DNA of 9,659 nucleotides, taken from contig JAUWYS010000009.1 in NCBI GenBank assembly GCA_030615715.1, forward strand, positions 1-9,659, read 5' to 3'. The notes beneath the pieces were generated by a model. That model saw nothing but the letters and a program-made list of their open reading frames with translations, was not told the origin of the DNA and ran no database searches. Below, piece by piece: positions 1 to 5,947 of this stretch (positions are counted from its first letter, which is position 1; every line of letters begins with the position of its first letter). Both the position numbers and the translations under genes were made by a program. Origin of the DNA: a bacterium (GTDB lineage Bacteria > Patescibacteriota > Minisyncoccia > Minisyncoccales > CG1-02-41-26).

Positions 1-80
1 TGGAAGAGAAGCAAAGATTTGCCCTCAGAGAAGGAGGAAAGACGGTTGGGGCAGGAGTAGTTATCAATATAATTAAGTGA
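1..80 (+). CDS. tuf: Elongation factor Tu, C-terminal end (partial)
   Basis: This is the 3' end of a gene that begins upstream of the window. The frame starting at base 3 reads EEKQRFALREGG followed by KTVGAGVVINIIK and a TGA stop at 78-80. RFALREGG..TVGAGVV is the hallmark end of EF-Tu domain 3, the GTPase that delivers aminoacyl-tRNA to the ribosomal A site in the cytoplasm. Only 25 residues are visible, so nothing can be said about the GTPase domain. The stop lies 3 nt before rpsJ. tuf directly followed by rpsJ is the usual str/S10 operon junction, so the two are probably co-transcribed. TGA as terminator here is one of three such uses in the window. Confidence 0.95.
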   Translation, partial: EEKQRFALREGGKTVGAGVVINIIK

Positions 81-83
81 AAA

Positions 84-467
84 ATGCCCAAAACTAAAAC
101 TTCCGCAAGAGTTTCCGAGACAAAGAAGAAAAAGGCAACCAAGGAGGAAGTTTCCTCGCCCGATGTTCCCCTTAAGCTTAAATTAAAGGCCTACGACAGT
201 AAAGTTATTGATGTCAGTTGTCGGCAGATTATTGAGATAGCTGCCAGAGCCGGAGTTGAGGTTGCTGGACCCATTCCCTTACCAACCGAAATTCACAAAT
301 ACACGGTCAATCGCTCAAGTTTCATCCATAAAGATTCCAGAGAACAGTTTGAGATGAGAATTCACAAAAGATTGATTGAGATTTTGACTCCCAACCAGAG
401 ATTTATCAGTGCCCTGAGAGATTTGACCCTGCCCACCGGAGTGGAAATTGAGGTCAAGACCACCTAA
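84..467 (+). CDS. rpsJ: 30S ribosomal protein S10, with basic N-terminal extension
   Basis: S10 sits in the head of the small subunit and, in other bacteria, also binds NusB in antitermination complexes. The protein is 127 aa, against about 102-105 for most bacteria. The S10 core starts near residue 29 (PLKLKLKAYD) and runs to the end, with the signature AGPIPLPT at 61-68 and KDSREQFEMRIHKR at 83-96. Residues 1-28 are an extra Lys/Thr/Ser/Glu-rich, probably disordered stretch. I see no in-frame ATG inside it that would give a normal-length protein, so the extension looks real. The ATG is 3 nt after the tuf stop, with no Shine-Dalgarno motif. It is the only start in the window without a pyrimidine at -1 (it has A). 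A 114-nt spacer with a hairpin separates it from rplC. Confidence 0.97.
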   Translation: MPKTKTSARVSETKKKKATKEEVSSPDVPLKLKLKAYDSKVIDVSCRQIIEIAARAGVEVAGPIPLPTEIHKYTVNRSSFIHKDSREQFEMRIHKRLIEILTPNQRFISALRDLTLPTGVEIEVKTT

Positions 468-535
468 ATTTGAAGGAAAACATGACAACTTGTTTTAAAA
501 AATAATTTTTTAGTTTTGAGGTAGACTGACCACTT

Positions 536-564
536 GAAATACCGGGTTAGTTACCCGGTATTTC
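536..564 (+). terminator. Perfect 12-bp hairpin with T-rich tail, rpsJ-rplC spacer (attenuator or terminator candidate)
   Basis: The arms GAAATACCGGGT (536-547) and ACCCGGTATTTC (553-564) are perfectly complementary around the 5-nt loop TAGTT. The centre is a GC-rich 7-bp stem (541-547 with 553-559), and the 3' arm runs into ATTTCTTT (560-567), so it resembles an intrinsic terminator with a short, interrupted U-tract. Only 17 nt (565-581) separate it from the rplC ATG, too few for a promoter. Any promoter for rplC must therefore lie upstream, and the hairpin would sit in the transcript leader. It could be an attenuator, a processing site, or a partial terminator reducing flow from tuf-rpsJ. 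I found no convincing promoter in 468-535. Confidence 0.55.
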
Positions 565-581
565 TTTAAGAGAGAAAATTT

Positions 582-1202
582 ATGAAGTTTATTTTAGGAA
601 AAAAATTGGAGATGTCACAGATTTTCAAAGATGATAAAGTTTTACCTGTTACCTTAATTGAAGCAGGCCCTTGTTTTGTTACCCAAATAAAAACCAAAGA
701 GCCCCCTAAAGCCCCTTCAGGGCAACGGGGTAAAAAAGACGGCTACGAGGCAATTCAAATTGGATTTGAGAAATTGAAGGAGAAGAAAGTAAAAAAACCC
801 CAGGAGGGTAAACCCTTCCGTTATTTGAGAGAATTTAAAGGCAAGCTCGAAGAATACAAGGTTGGTCAAAAGATTGATGTTTCAATTTTCAAGGAAGGAG
901 ATAAGGTGAAAATTTCTGGCATCAGCAAGGGTAAGGGATTCCAGGGAGCCGTTAAGAGATGGGGATTTTCAGGAAGAGACGCCACCCATGGAGTAAAACA
1001 CGAACATCGGACCTTGGGTTCAGTGGGCAGTTCTTTTCCTGAAAGAGTTCTCAAAGGAAAGAAAATGCCAGGTAGAATGGGCGCTGAGCGAGTGACCGTA
1101 TCAAACCTGAGAATCGTTAAGATAGATACTGAGAATAATTTACTGGCAGTCAAGGGAGCCATTCCCGGAAGAAGAGGAACACTACTTGAAATTAAAAGTT
1201 AA
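582..1202 (+). CDS. rplC: 50S ribosomal protein L3
   Basis: L3 is an early-assembling large-subunit protein whose central loop reaches toward the peptidyl transferase centre. The 206-aa product is of normal length. It opens with the typical KFILGKKLEMSQIF and carries the L3 signature GKGFQGAVKRWGF (117-129), DATHG (133-137), KGKKMPGRMG (158-167) and ERVTV (169-173). The central loop reads GSVGSSFPERVLKG (146-159) where E. coli has GSIGQNQTPGKVFKG, so the glutamine methylated by PrmB in E. coli is absent. This shorter loop type is found in other bacterial lineages. Residues 37-58 are a charged insertion-like stretch. The start is fixed by homology at residue 1. The upstream AAGAGAG is only a weak purine-rich tract. 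Confidence 0.97.
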   Translation: MKFILGKKLEMSQIFKDDKVLPVTLIEAGPCFVTQIKTKEPPKAPSGQRGKKDGYEAIQIGFEKLKEKKVKKPQEGKPFRYLREFKGKLEEYKVGQKIDVSIFKEGDKVKISGISKGKGFQGAVKRWGFSGRDATHGVKHEHRTLGSVGSSFPERVLKGKKMPGRMGAERVTVSNLRIVKIDTENNLLAVKGAIPGRRGTLLEIKS

Positions 1203-1213
1203 AAACAAACTTT

Positions 1214-1858
1214 ATGATGGCCGAAGTTTACAATCAACAAGGTAAAAAGGCAGGGCAAGCGAGGTTGCCCAAAGAGATTTTTGAAGTGAAAATGAATTCT
1301 GACTTGGTTCATCAGGTTGTTGTTTCGCAAATGGCCAATCGGAGGCAAAAAATTGCCCAGACCAAAACGAGAGCTGAAGTCCGGGGTGGGGGAAGAAAAC
1401 CCTGGGCTCAAAAAGGTACCGGTAGGGCGAGAGCAGGGACTATTCGTTCGCCCTTGTGGCGAGGCGGAGGAGTGACTTTTGGCCCCAGGAAAGAGAAAGT
1501 TTTTAAGAAAAAGATTCCCAGGAAGATAAAAAGAAAGGCTCTTTTGATGGTTCTTTCAGCCAAAGCAAAAAACAATCTATTAACCTTGTTAGAGGAATTA
1601 AAAATTGAAAAACCAAAAACCAAAATGATTTCAGAAATCTTAAACAAACTTCCCAGCAAACAAAAAAGTACCTTGATTGTCTTATCAGAAGTTAATCGAA
1701 ATTTAATTTTGGCTGCCAGAAACCTTCCCAGAGTGGAGGTAATTCAAGCCAGAGACCTTAACGCTTTAGATTTGTTGTCTTTTAAGTATTTGTTAATACC
1801 CAAGGCTTCGATAAAAGTGATAAAAGAGACATTCCTGCGTGCTAGCAAGCAGGTTTAA
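1214..1858 (+). CDS. rplD: 50S ribosomal protein L4
   Basis: L4 lines the peptide exit tunnel with a long loop; in E. coli it also represses its own S10 operon. The protein is 214 aa. The tunnel loop is recognisable at about 50-95: QTKTRAEVRGGGRKPWAQKG, then TGRARAGTIRSPLWRGGG and VTFGP. The C-terminal part (about 105-210) has the Rossmann-like L4 fold, including STLIVL and the ARDLNALDLL pattern. There are two adjacent ATGs (1214 and 1217). The second gives 213 aa beginning MAEVYN, and sequence alone cannot decide between them. I chose the first because it has the T at -1 shared by most starts in this cluster. It lies 11 nt after rplC with no Shine-Dalgarno. L4 autoregulation cannot be judged here, because the spacer does not visibly resemble the E. 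coli S10 leader. Confidence 0.96.
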   Translation: MMAEVYNQQGKKAGQARLPKEIFEVKMNSDLVHQVVVSQMANRRQKIAQTKTRAEVRGGGRKPWAQKGTGRARAGTIRSPLWRGGGVTFGPRKEKVFKKKIPRKIKRKALLMVLSAKAKNNLLTLLEELKIEKPKTKMISEILNKLPSKQKSTLIVLSEVNRNLILAARNLPRVEVIQARDLNALDLLSFKYLLIPKASIKVIKETFLRASKQV

Positions 1859-1872
1859 AATCGTAAAAATTT

Positions 1873-2316
1873 ATGGCCATTTTTGATGTATTTAAGAAAA
1901 AGAAGAAAAAACCAAAAAAGGAAAGAAAGCCAACGAAGGTAGAGAAACCCAAGGAAAAAGTTGAAGAAAAAGTAAAAGTAATTGAGAAACCTTTGGTTTC
2001 AGTCCAGCCTCAAAGACCAAGGAAAAAAGAGACGGGAAAGGCTCCCTTGATTTTGAAATCCGCCCACGTTACTGAAAAAGCCACGGATTTAGCAGGGAAG
2101 AATCAATATGTCTTTAAGGTTTTCTCTGACTCTTCAAAACAGGAAATTAAGAAGGCGGTTGAGGAAGTTTACGGAGTTGATGTTTTAAAGGTGAGACCGA
2201 TTAGGGTAAAGAGAAAACAAAGAAGATTGGGAAGGACTTTTGGCTGGAGAAAGGGTTATAAAAAAGCCATTGTTACCTTGAAACAAGGACAAAGAATAGA
2301 AATATTACCGAGATAA
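1873..2316 (+). CDS. rplW: 50S ribosomal protein L23, with long Lys-rich N-terminal extension
   Basis: L23 borders the polypeptide exit and is the docking site for trigger factor and signal recognition particle in well-studied bacteria. The product is 147 aa, against about 95-100 for the family. The core spans roughly 60-147: HVTEKATDL (65-73), NQYVFKV (77-83), EIKKAVEEVYGV (91-102), VRPIRVKRKQ (107-116), then KKAIVTLKQGQRIEIL (130-145). Residues 1-57 are an extension starting MAIFDVFKKKKKK, followed by Lys/Glu/Pro low-complexity sequence. It has no in-frame ATG near the core, so the extension is probably translated. Similar Lys-rich L23 heads are something I recall from Parcubacteria. The start is 14 nt after rplD, in an A/T-only context (AAAAATTTATG). 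Confidence 0.95.
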   Translation: MAIFDVFKKKKKKPKKERKPTKVEKPKEKVEEKVKVIEKPLVSVQPQRPRKKETGKAPLILKSAHVTEKATDLAGKNQYVFKVFSDSSKQEIKKAVEEVYGVDVLKVRPIRVKRKQRRLGRTFGWRKGYKKAIVTLKQGQRIEILPR

Positions 2317-2328
2317 GCGCTCGCTAAT

Positions 2329-2381
2329 CCAATATTTTTTCAGCGCCCCCACTCCCCACGCCCATGCTGAAAAAATGTTGG
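2329..2381 (+). repeat. 16-bp inverted repeat with C-rich loop, rplW-rplB spacer
   Basis: CCAATATTTTTTCAGC (2329-2344) pairs with GCTGAAAAAATGTTGG (2366-2381) along its whole length, with a single U-G wobble (2333 with 2377). The 21-nt loop (2345-2365) is almost all C and A, striking in this AT-rich spacer. Outside it, AAGCG (2315-2319) and CGCTT (2390-2394) could extend the structure imperfectly. No T-tract follows, so it is not a standard terminator. It lies in the longest intergenic gap of the window (2317-2437). It may be an RNA structure in the leader of rplB or an inserted palindromic element. Its function is unknown. Confidence 0.6.
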
Positions 2382-2398
2382 TCAGCTCACGCTTCCTT

Positions 2399-2431
2399 AT
2401 TCGTATATTCGTAATAAATTCGTATTTCGTA
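2399..2431 (+). repeat. Short direct repeats, (A/T)TTCGTA heptads before rplB
   Basis: Three copies of ATTCGTA (2399-2405, 2407-2413, 2418-2424) and one TTTCGTA (2425-2431) lie in the last 40 nt before the rplB ATG. Spacing is 1, 4 and 0 nt, so this is an irregular tandem array. The stretch could be translated in frame with rplB, but the resulting peptide is unlike any L2 N terminus, so I treat it as non-coding. Role unknown; it may be slipped-strand spacer expansion. Confidence 0.65.
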
Positions 2432-2437
2432 GCTATC

Positions 2438-3211
2438 ATGAAAGTTTTAACTAAAAAAGAACCGGAGAAGAAACTGGTCAGAGGATTGAGGAAAAAAGGA
2501 GGGAGAGGGAAGTCGGGAAGAATTACCGTCCGTCATAAGGGTGGTGGAGTTAAACGACTTTATCGCCAAATAGAATTCGGGCAGGGAAAACTTGGAGAGG
2601 TTGCCAGGGTTGAGGCCCTAGAATACGATCCAAACAGAACAGCATTTTTGGCTCTTTTGAAATATCAAGACGGAGAAAGATGCTATATTTTAGCTCCCCG
2701 GAGATTGAAGGTTGGTGATGAAGTTATTTTTTCTGAGAAAACCTCTCTCAAGTCAGGCAATCGTCAGAAGTTAAAAAATGTTCCAGTGGGCACTCTTATT
2801 TACAATATTGAGATTACTCCGGGCAGAGGAGGAAAATTGGTGAGGGGAGCTGGAACTTCAGCCCAGGTGATGGCGCAAGAAGGCAGCTATACCCATTTAA
2901 AAATGCCATCTGGAGAATTAAGGAAGCTTTTGAATGAATGTTTCAGCTCAATGGGGGAAGTTTCCAATCCTGAGCACCGATTCCGTAAATTGGGAAAAGC
3001 TGGAAGAAGTCGCTTGAAGGGCAGGAGACCTACTGTTCGGGGTTCAGCGATGGTGCCGGCCGCCCACCCTCACGGTGGAGGAGAAGGGAAAGCTGGTATA
3101 GGGTTGAAACATCCCAAGACCCCTTGGGGAAAATTAGCCAAGGGAGGAAAAACCAGAAGGAAAAAATGGACAGACAAACTAATCATCCAAAGACGCAAAA
3201 GGAAGAAGTAA
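2438..3211 (+). CDS. rplB: 50S ribosomal protein L2, short N terminus
   Basis: L2 supports subunit association and the peptidyl transferase centre. From the ATG at 2438 it is 257 aa, against about 273-277 usually. Signatures are [17 protein letters not shown] (27-43), the SH3-like middle domain, [10 protein letters not shown] (140-149), and the C-terminal [12 protein letters not shown] (206-217) with the functionally important His (H210, corresponding to E. coli His229), then HPKTPWGK (225-232). The usual [12 protein letters not shown] is changed to [12 protein letters not shown]. The start aligns with the [10 protein letters not shown] segment, so the first 20 or so residues of typical L2 (KPTSPGRR-type) are missing. 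An in-frame ATG at 2375 exists, but its 21 extra residues are hydrophobic, unlike L2, and lie in the inverted repeat and heptads. I therefore prefer 2438. Confidence 0.93.
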   Translation: MKVLTKKEPEKKLVRGLRKKGGRGKSGRITVRHKGGGVKRLYRQIEFGQGKLGEVARVEALEYDPNRTAFLALLKYQDGERCYILAPRRLKVGDEVIFSEKTSLKSGNRQKLKNVPVGTLIYNIEITPGRGGKLVRGAGTSAQVMAQEGSYTHLKMPSGELRKLLNECFSSMGEVSNPEHRFRKLGKAGRSRLKGRRPTVRGSAMVPAAHPHGGGEGKAGIGLKHPKTPWGKLAKGGKTRRKKWTDKLIIQRRKRKK

Positions 3212-3218
3212 AAAAATT

Positions 3219-3548
3219 ATGGCACGAAGTCTAAAAAAAGGTCCATATGTAGATGAAAGATTGCTGAAGAAAATCTCCACGTTGAAAAAAGGAGATAAAA
3301 CCATTATTAAGACGTGGAGGAGAGCTCAAACCATCACGCCTGAGATGGTCGGTTTTACTTTTGGAGTTCATAACGGAAAGGAGCATGTGCCGGTTCAGGT
3401 GACCGAGGAGATGGTCGGCCACAAGCTTGGTGAATTTTCCCCAACCACCAAGTTTCAAAGACACGGTGGTAGGATGCAGAGGGATTTGGAGGTAAAAGAA
3501 AGAGAAAAAGAAGCCCAAAAGGTGACTCAGGAGAAGCCGGGGGAATAA
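3219..3548 (+). CDS. rpsS: 30S ribosomal protein S19, with charged C-terminal tail
   Basis: S19 sits in the head of the small subunit, next to S13, and contacts the A-site region. The 109-aa product starts with the invariant [12 protein letters not shown] and carries [15 protein letters not shown] (31-45), the HNGKEHVPV strand (51-59) and the signature [16 protein letters not shown] (69-84). The family is usually 87-95 aa. Residues 86-109 form a Glu/Lys-rich tail that is probably disordered. The start is fixed by homology and lies 7 nt after the rplB stop. GGAAGAAG within the last rplB codons is too far upstream to be a good ribosome binding site, so translational coupling to rplB is likely. 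Confidence 0.97.
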   Translation: MARSLKKGPYVDERLLKKISTLKKGDKTIIKTWRRAQTITPEMVGFTFGVHNGKEHVPVQVTEEMVGHKLGEFSPTTKFQRHGGRMQRDLEVKEREKEAQKVTQEKPGE

Positions 3549-3552
3549 TCTT

Positions 3553-4050
3553 ATGGAAGTTAAAGCCAACCTAAAATATTTAAGAATAGCTCCCAGGAAA
3601 GTCCGACTTTTAGCTGATTTGATTCGAGGTAAAAAGATTGAAAGGGCCAGAACTCTTTTAAAATTTAGTTTAAAAAGGGGAAGTCAACCTTTGATAAAAC
3701 TTTTAGAGGGAGCCATAGCCAATGCCAGACACAATTTTCAATTAGAAGAGAAAGGCCTTTGGATTTCAGAAATTAAAGTGGACGAGGGTCCAAAACTTAA
3801 AAGATGGAGAGCTCGAGCCAGAGGTCGGGCAGCCGAGATTCAAAAAAAGACGTGCCACGTTAGTTTGATTCTTTCTGGAGAGGAAAAACGAAGGGCTGCA
3901 GAACCCGAGAAAAAGAAAGTAGCAGAAAAAAAGGAGATTCCCGAAGAAAAACCAAAAATAAAGGCAGAGGCCCCCAAGCCCGAGAGAGAAATCGTTCCCA
4001 CCAAAGCTCCCGGTAGGGGAAAGAGAATTTTCAGAAGAAAAGCATTCTAA
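3553..4050 (+). CDS. rplV: 50S ribosomal protein L22, with long Lys/Glu/Pro C-terminal tail
   Basis: L22 binds several 23S domains, and its hairpin lines the exit tunnel beside L4. The product is 165 aa, against about 110 for most bacteria. The core is residues 1-110: RIAPRKVRLLADLIRGK (11-27), EGAIANARHNF (52-62), the hairpin VDEGPKLKRWRARARGRA (76-93), and KKTCHVSLIL (98-107). From about 111 on, a tail rich in Lys, Glu, Pro and Ala continues for some 45 residues and ends in a compact basic motif, KRIFRRKAF (157-165). The tail is open, in frame and ends at a TAA just before rpsC, so it is not a readthrough artefact. The start is 4 nt after rpsS; GGGGG lies about 9 nt upstream of the ATG, one of the few possible Shine-Dalgarno-like tracts here. 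Confidence 0.96.
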   Translation: MEVKANLKYLRIAPRKVRLLADLIRGKKIERARTLLKFSLKRGSQPLIKLLEGAIANARHNFQLEEKGLWISEIKVDEGPKLKRWRARARGRAAEIQKKTCHVSLILSGEEKRRAAEPEKKKVAEKKEIPEEKPKIKAEAPKPEREIVPTKAPGRGKRIFRRKAF

Positions 4051-4054
4051 AGCT

Positions 4055-4711
4055 ATGAGCCATAAAGTCCATCCAAAAATTTTCAGAATAAGAGAAACCA
4101 AAGATTGGGATTCTCGAGGAATTTACCAGAAAAAATATCCTCAATATTTGGAGGAAGATTTTAAACTGAGAAAATTTTTGTCAAAAAGATTACCCCGAGG
4201 AGCAGTGGAGAGAATTGAAATTGAAAGAGGACAAACCTTGTTAAAAATTATTATTAAAACAGCCAGACCCACCTTGGTTATCGGTAGAGGAGGAGAGGAG
4301 ATTGAGAAGCTGAAGAAAGATTTAGAGAAAACCTTGACAAAGGACAGGGGAAAAACCGGGCCAAAGCAAGAGACAAAAATAGAAATTGTTGAGGTTAGAG
4401 ATCCCTGGAGCTCGGCAGCTCTCTGCAGTCAATGGATTGCCTCTCAAATTGAAAAGAGGGTTCCCTTCCGGCGAGTTTTGAAAATGGCCTTGAGCAAAAT
4501 TATGGCTTCCAAGGAAATCAAGGGAGCTAGGGTCCAGGTTTCCGGAAGATTAAATGGTATTTTGATTTCAAGGACCGAGTGGTTAAAAGAAGGGAAGTTA
4601 CCCCGTCAAAATTTAAGAGGAATTATTGACTATGGTACGGAACAGGCCTATTGTACCTATGGAGTGATAGGGGTGAAGGTCTGGATATATAAGGGAGAAC
4701 AGTTTGAGTAA
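4055..4711 (+). CDS. rpsC: 30S ribosomal protein S3
   Basis: S3 is at the mRNA entry channel and has helicase-related function there. The 218-aa product has the N-terminal MSHKVHP start, the WDSRG box (18-22), and a KH-type RNA-binding domain with GXXG loop GRGG (77-80) following TARPTLVI. The C-terminal domain shows VQVSGRLNG (160-168), then [16 protein letters not shown] (173-188), [21 protein letters not shown] in the stretch 191-211, and a short end. The length is normal. The N-terminal HPKIFRI replaces the usual NPIGFRLG. The start is 4 nt after rplV in the context AAAGCTATG, identical in its last seven bases to that of rpmC. Confidence 0.97.
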   Translation: MSHKVHPKIFRIRETKDWDSRGIYQKKYPQYLEEDFKLRKFLSKRLPRGAVERIEIERGQTLLKIIIKTARPTLVIGRGGEEIEKLKKDLEKTLTKDRGKTGPKQETKIEIVEVRDPWSSAALCSQWIASQIEKRVPFRRVLKMALSKIMASKEIKGARVQVSGRLNGILISRTEWLKEGKLPRQNLRGIIDYGTEQAYCTYGVIGVKVWIYKGEQFE

Positions 4712-4712
4712 C

Positions 4713-5129
4713 ATGTTAGAACCAAAGAAAATGAAACATCCAAAATGGCAGAAGGGAAGGAGTAAAGGAATGGCTACCAGAGGAACCGAACTTTGTTTCG
4801 GGAGTTTTGGGTTAAAATCCCTGGGAACCCGTTGGATTACCTCGGCTCAAATTGAAGCAGCCAGAAGAGTGATTACCAGAACCTTGAAAAAGAAAGGAAA
4901 ACTCTGGATCAGAATTTTTCCCCAAAAGCCAATAACCTTTAAAGGAGTTGAAACTCCTATGGGTGGAGGAAAAGGAACCGTCAGTCATTATGTTTTTCCC
5001 ACAAAACCAGGCCGGATTATTTTTGAGTTAGATGGCGTAGAAGAAGAGTTAGCCGAAGAAGCCTTCAGAAAAGCTTCAGATAAGTTGCCCCTGAAGACAA
5101 AGTTTGTTAAAAAAGAAATAAGACATTAA
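4713..5129 (+). CDS. rplP: 50S ribosomal protein L16
   Basis: L16 organises the A-site tRNA region of the large subunit. From the ATG at 4713 the product is 138 aa and begins [16 protein letters not shown], matching the family's usual MLxPKRxKxRKxxKGR start. A TTG at 4704 would add only three unsupported residues and overlap rpsC. Signatures include [17 protein letters not shown] (21-37), the [16 protein letters not shown] block (41-56), [12 protein letters not shown] (64-75), and [11 protein letters not shown] (84-94) with [12 protein letters not shown] (98-109). The position of E. coli Arg81, hydroxylated by YcfD, is Pro here (ETPMGGGKG), so that modification cannot occur. Only one base separates its ATG from the rpsC stop, so translational coupling is likely. 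Confidence 0.96.
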   Translation: MLEPKKMKHPKWQKGRSKGMATRGTELCFGSFGLKSLGTRWITSAQIEAARRVITRTLKKKGKLWIRIFPQKPITFKGVETPMGGGKGTVSHYVFPTKPGRIIFELDGVEEELAEEAFRKASDKLPLKTKFVKKEIRH

Positions 5130-5136
5130 TCAAGCT

Positions 5137-5334
5137 ATGCCCAAAGCTAAAGAAAAAATTAGAGAATTCTCGCGAATACCCCAGGGAGAGCTCCAGCGAA
5201 TTCTTCGAGGAAAAAGAGAGAAATTAAGGGAGCTTAGATTTAATCTGGCTGCTGGAAAGGTTAAAAATGTTAGTGAGATTAGGGAGACCAAAAAAGACAT
5301 CGCCCGAATTCTCACAATATTAAAACAAAAGTGA
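5137..5334 (+). CDS. rpmC: 50S ribosomal protein L29
   Basis: L29 is a small two-helix protein near the peptide exit site, next to L23. The 65-aa product is of normal length, with the family pattern [20 protein letters not shown] (18-37) followed by a second helix, [19 protein letters not shown] (47-65). Residues 1-10 are a short charged head. It sits between rplP and rpsQ, as in nearly all S10 operons. It ends in TGA, 1 nt before the rpsQ ATG (GTGATATG), so the two are probably translationally coupled. The sequence is short and weakly conserved, but position and helix pattern make the call secure. Confidence 0.94.
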   Translation: MPKAKEKIREFSRIPQGELQRILRGKREKLRELRFNLAAGKVKNVSEIRETKKDIARILTILKQK

Positions 5335-5335
5335 T

Positions 5336-5569
5336 ATGAAAAGAAAATTACAAGGAACAATTGTTTCAGATAAAATGCCAAAAACCGTGGTGGTTAAGGT
5401 GGAAAGAATTAAAAAACACCCCAAATACAAAAGAAGGTACAAGGTTAGCAAGAAATACAAGGCCCACGTTGAGGATGGCGATTTTAAGATAGGAGACAAG
5501 GTTGTCATTGAGGAATGCCGCCCCCTTAGCAAGGACAAGAAATGGCGGGTAATTAAGGGAGCGAGATAA
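5336..5569 (+). CDS. rpsQ: 30S ribosomal protein S17
   Basis: S17 is a primary 16S rRNA-binding protein with an OB fold. The 77-aa product has the classic opening [20 protein letters not shown] (5-24), the [17 protein letters not shown] segment (28-44), and [20 protein letters not shown] (53-72). The expected ...ECRPLSK..(K/R)W.V ending is present. The length is slightly below the E. coli protein but within family range. It starts 1 nt after the rpmC TGA and has no Shine-Dalgarno motif of its own, consistent with coupling. The next gene, rplN, follows after 8 nt. Confidence 0.97.
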   Translation: MKRKLQGTIVSDKMPKTVVVKVERIKKHPKYKRRYKVSKKYKAHVEDGDFKIGDKVVIEECRPLSKDKKWRVIKGAR

Positions 5570-5577
5570 GTAACACT

Positions 5578-5946
5578 ATGATCCAAGTTGGTACCAGAGT
5601 AAAAGTAGCTGATAATAGCGGAGCAAAAGTGGTCCAGTGTTTTAATATCCCCGGGGGCACCAGGAAACGTGTGGCGGAACTCGGAGATATTATTACCGCC
5701 GCCGTCAAGGAGGCTGAACCAAGAAAAGAAGTTAAAACCCATGATAAAGTCAAAGCGGTAATTGTCAGACAGAAAAAAGCCTTCCGAAGAAAAGATGGTT
5801 CATACATTAAGTTTGACGAGAACGCCTGCTGTATCTTAGCTGATTCAAAGAATCCTAAGGGAAATAGAATTTTCGGACCCATTCCCAGAGAATTGAAAGA
5901 AAAAGGATTTAACAAAATAGCCACTTTGGCTGAGGAAATAGTATAA
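5578..5946 (+). CDS. rplN: 50S ribosomal protein L14
   Basis: L14 lies at the subunit interface and contacts L19 and 16S rRNA. The product is exactly 122 aa, the standard bacterial length. It opens MIQVGTRVKVADNSGAK and continues with VVQCFNIPGGTRKRVAELGD (18-37), the KAVIVRQKKAFRRKDGSYIK block (59-78), then FDENACCIL (79-87) and NPKGNRIFGPIPRELK (92-107). This is the most typical protein in the window and a good marker for phylogenetic placement. The rplX ATG follows its TAA after 1 nt. Confidence 0.98.
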   Translation: MIQVGTRVKVADNSGAKVVQCFNIPGGTRKRVAELGDIITAAVKEAEPRKEVKTHDKVKAVIVRQKKAFRRKDGSYIKFDENACCILADSKNPKGNRIFGPIPRELKEKGFNKIATLAEEIV

Positions 5947-5947
5947 T

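Noticed and set aside
516..543. Possible promoter (TTGAGG, 16-nt spacer, AATACC) ahead of rplC
   Set aside because: The -10 hexamer is poor and overlaps the hairpin arm; no extended -10 or other support.
2345..2365. G-quadruplex on the minus strand of the C-rich loop
   Set aside because: Only three G-runs of three or more are present, and the transcribed RNA would be C-rich, so a mRNA quadruplex is not possible.
2378..2409. Possible promoter (TTGGTC and TATATT) ahead of rplB
   Set aside because: The spacing is 20 nt, too long, and the TATATT lies inside the heptad array; likely chance in AT-rich sequence.
2375..2437. An upstream start (ATG 2375) for rplB adding 21 residues
   Set aside because: The extra residues are hydrophobic and unlike any L2 N terminus, and the bases form part of an inverted repeat and a heptad array, which fits non-coding spacer.
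4704..4712. TTG start for rplP at 4704
   Set aside because: It overlaps rpsC and adds only three residues; the ATG at 4713 gives the conserved MLxPK start.
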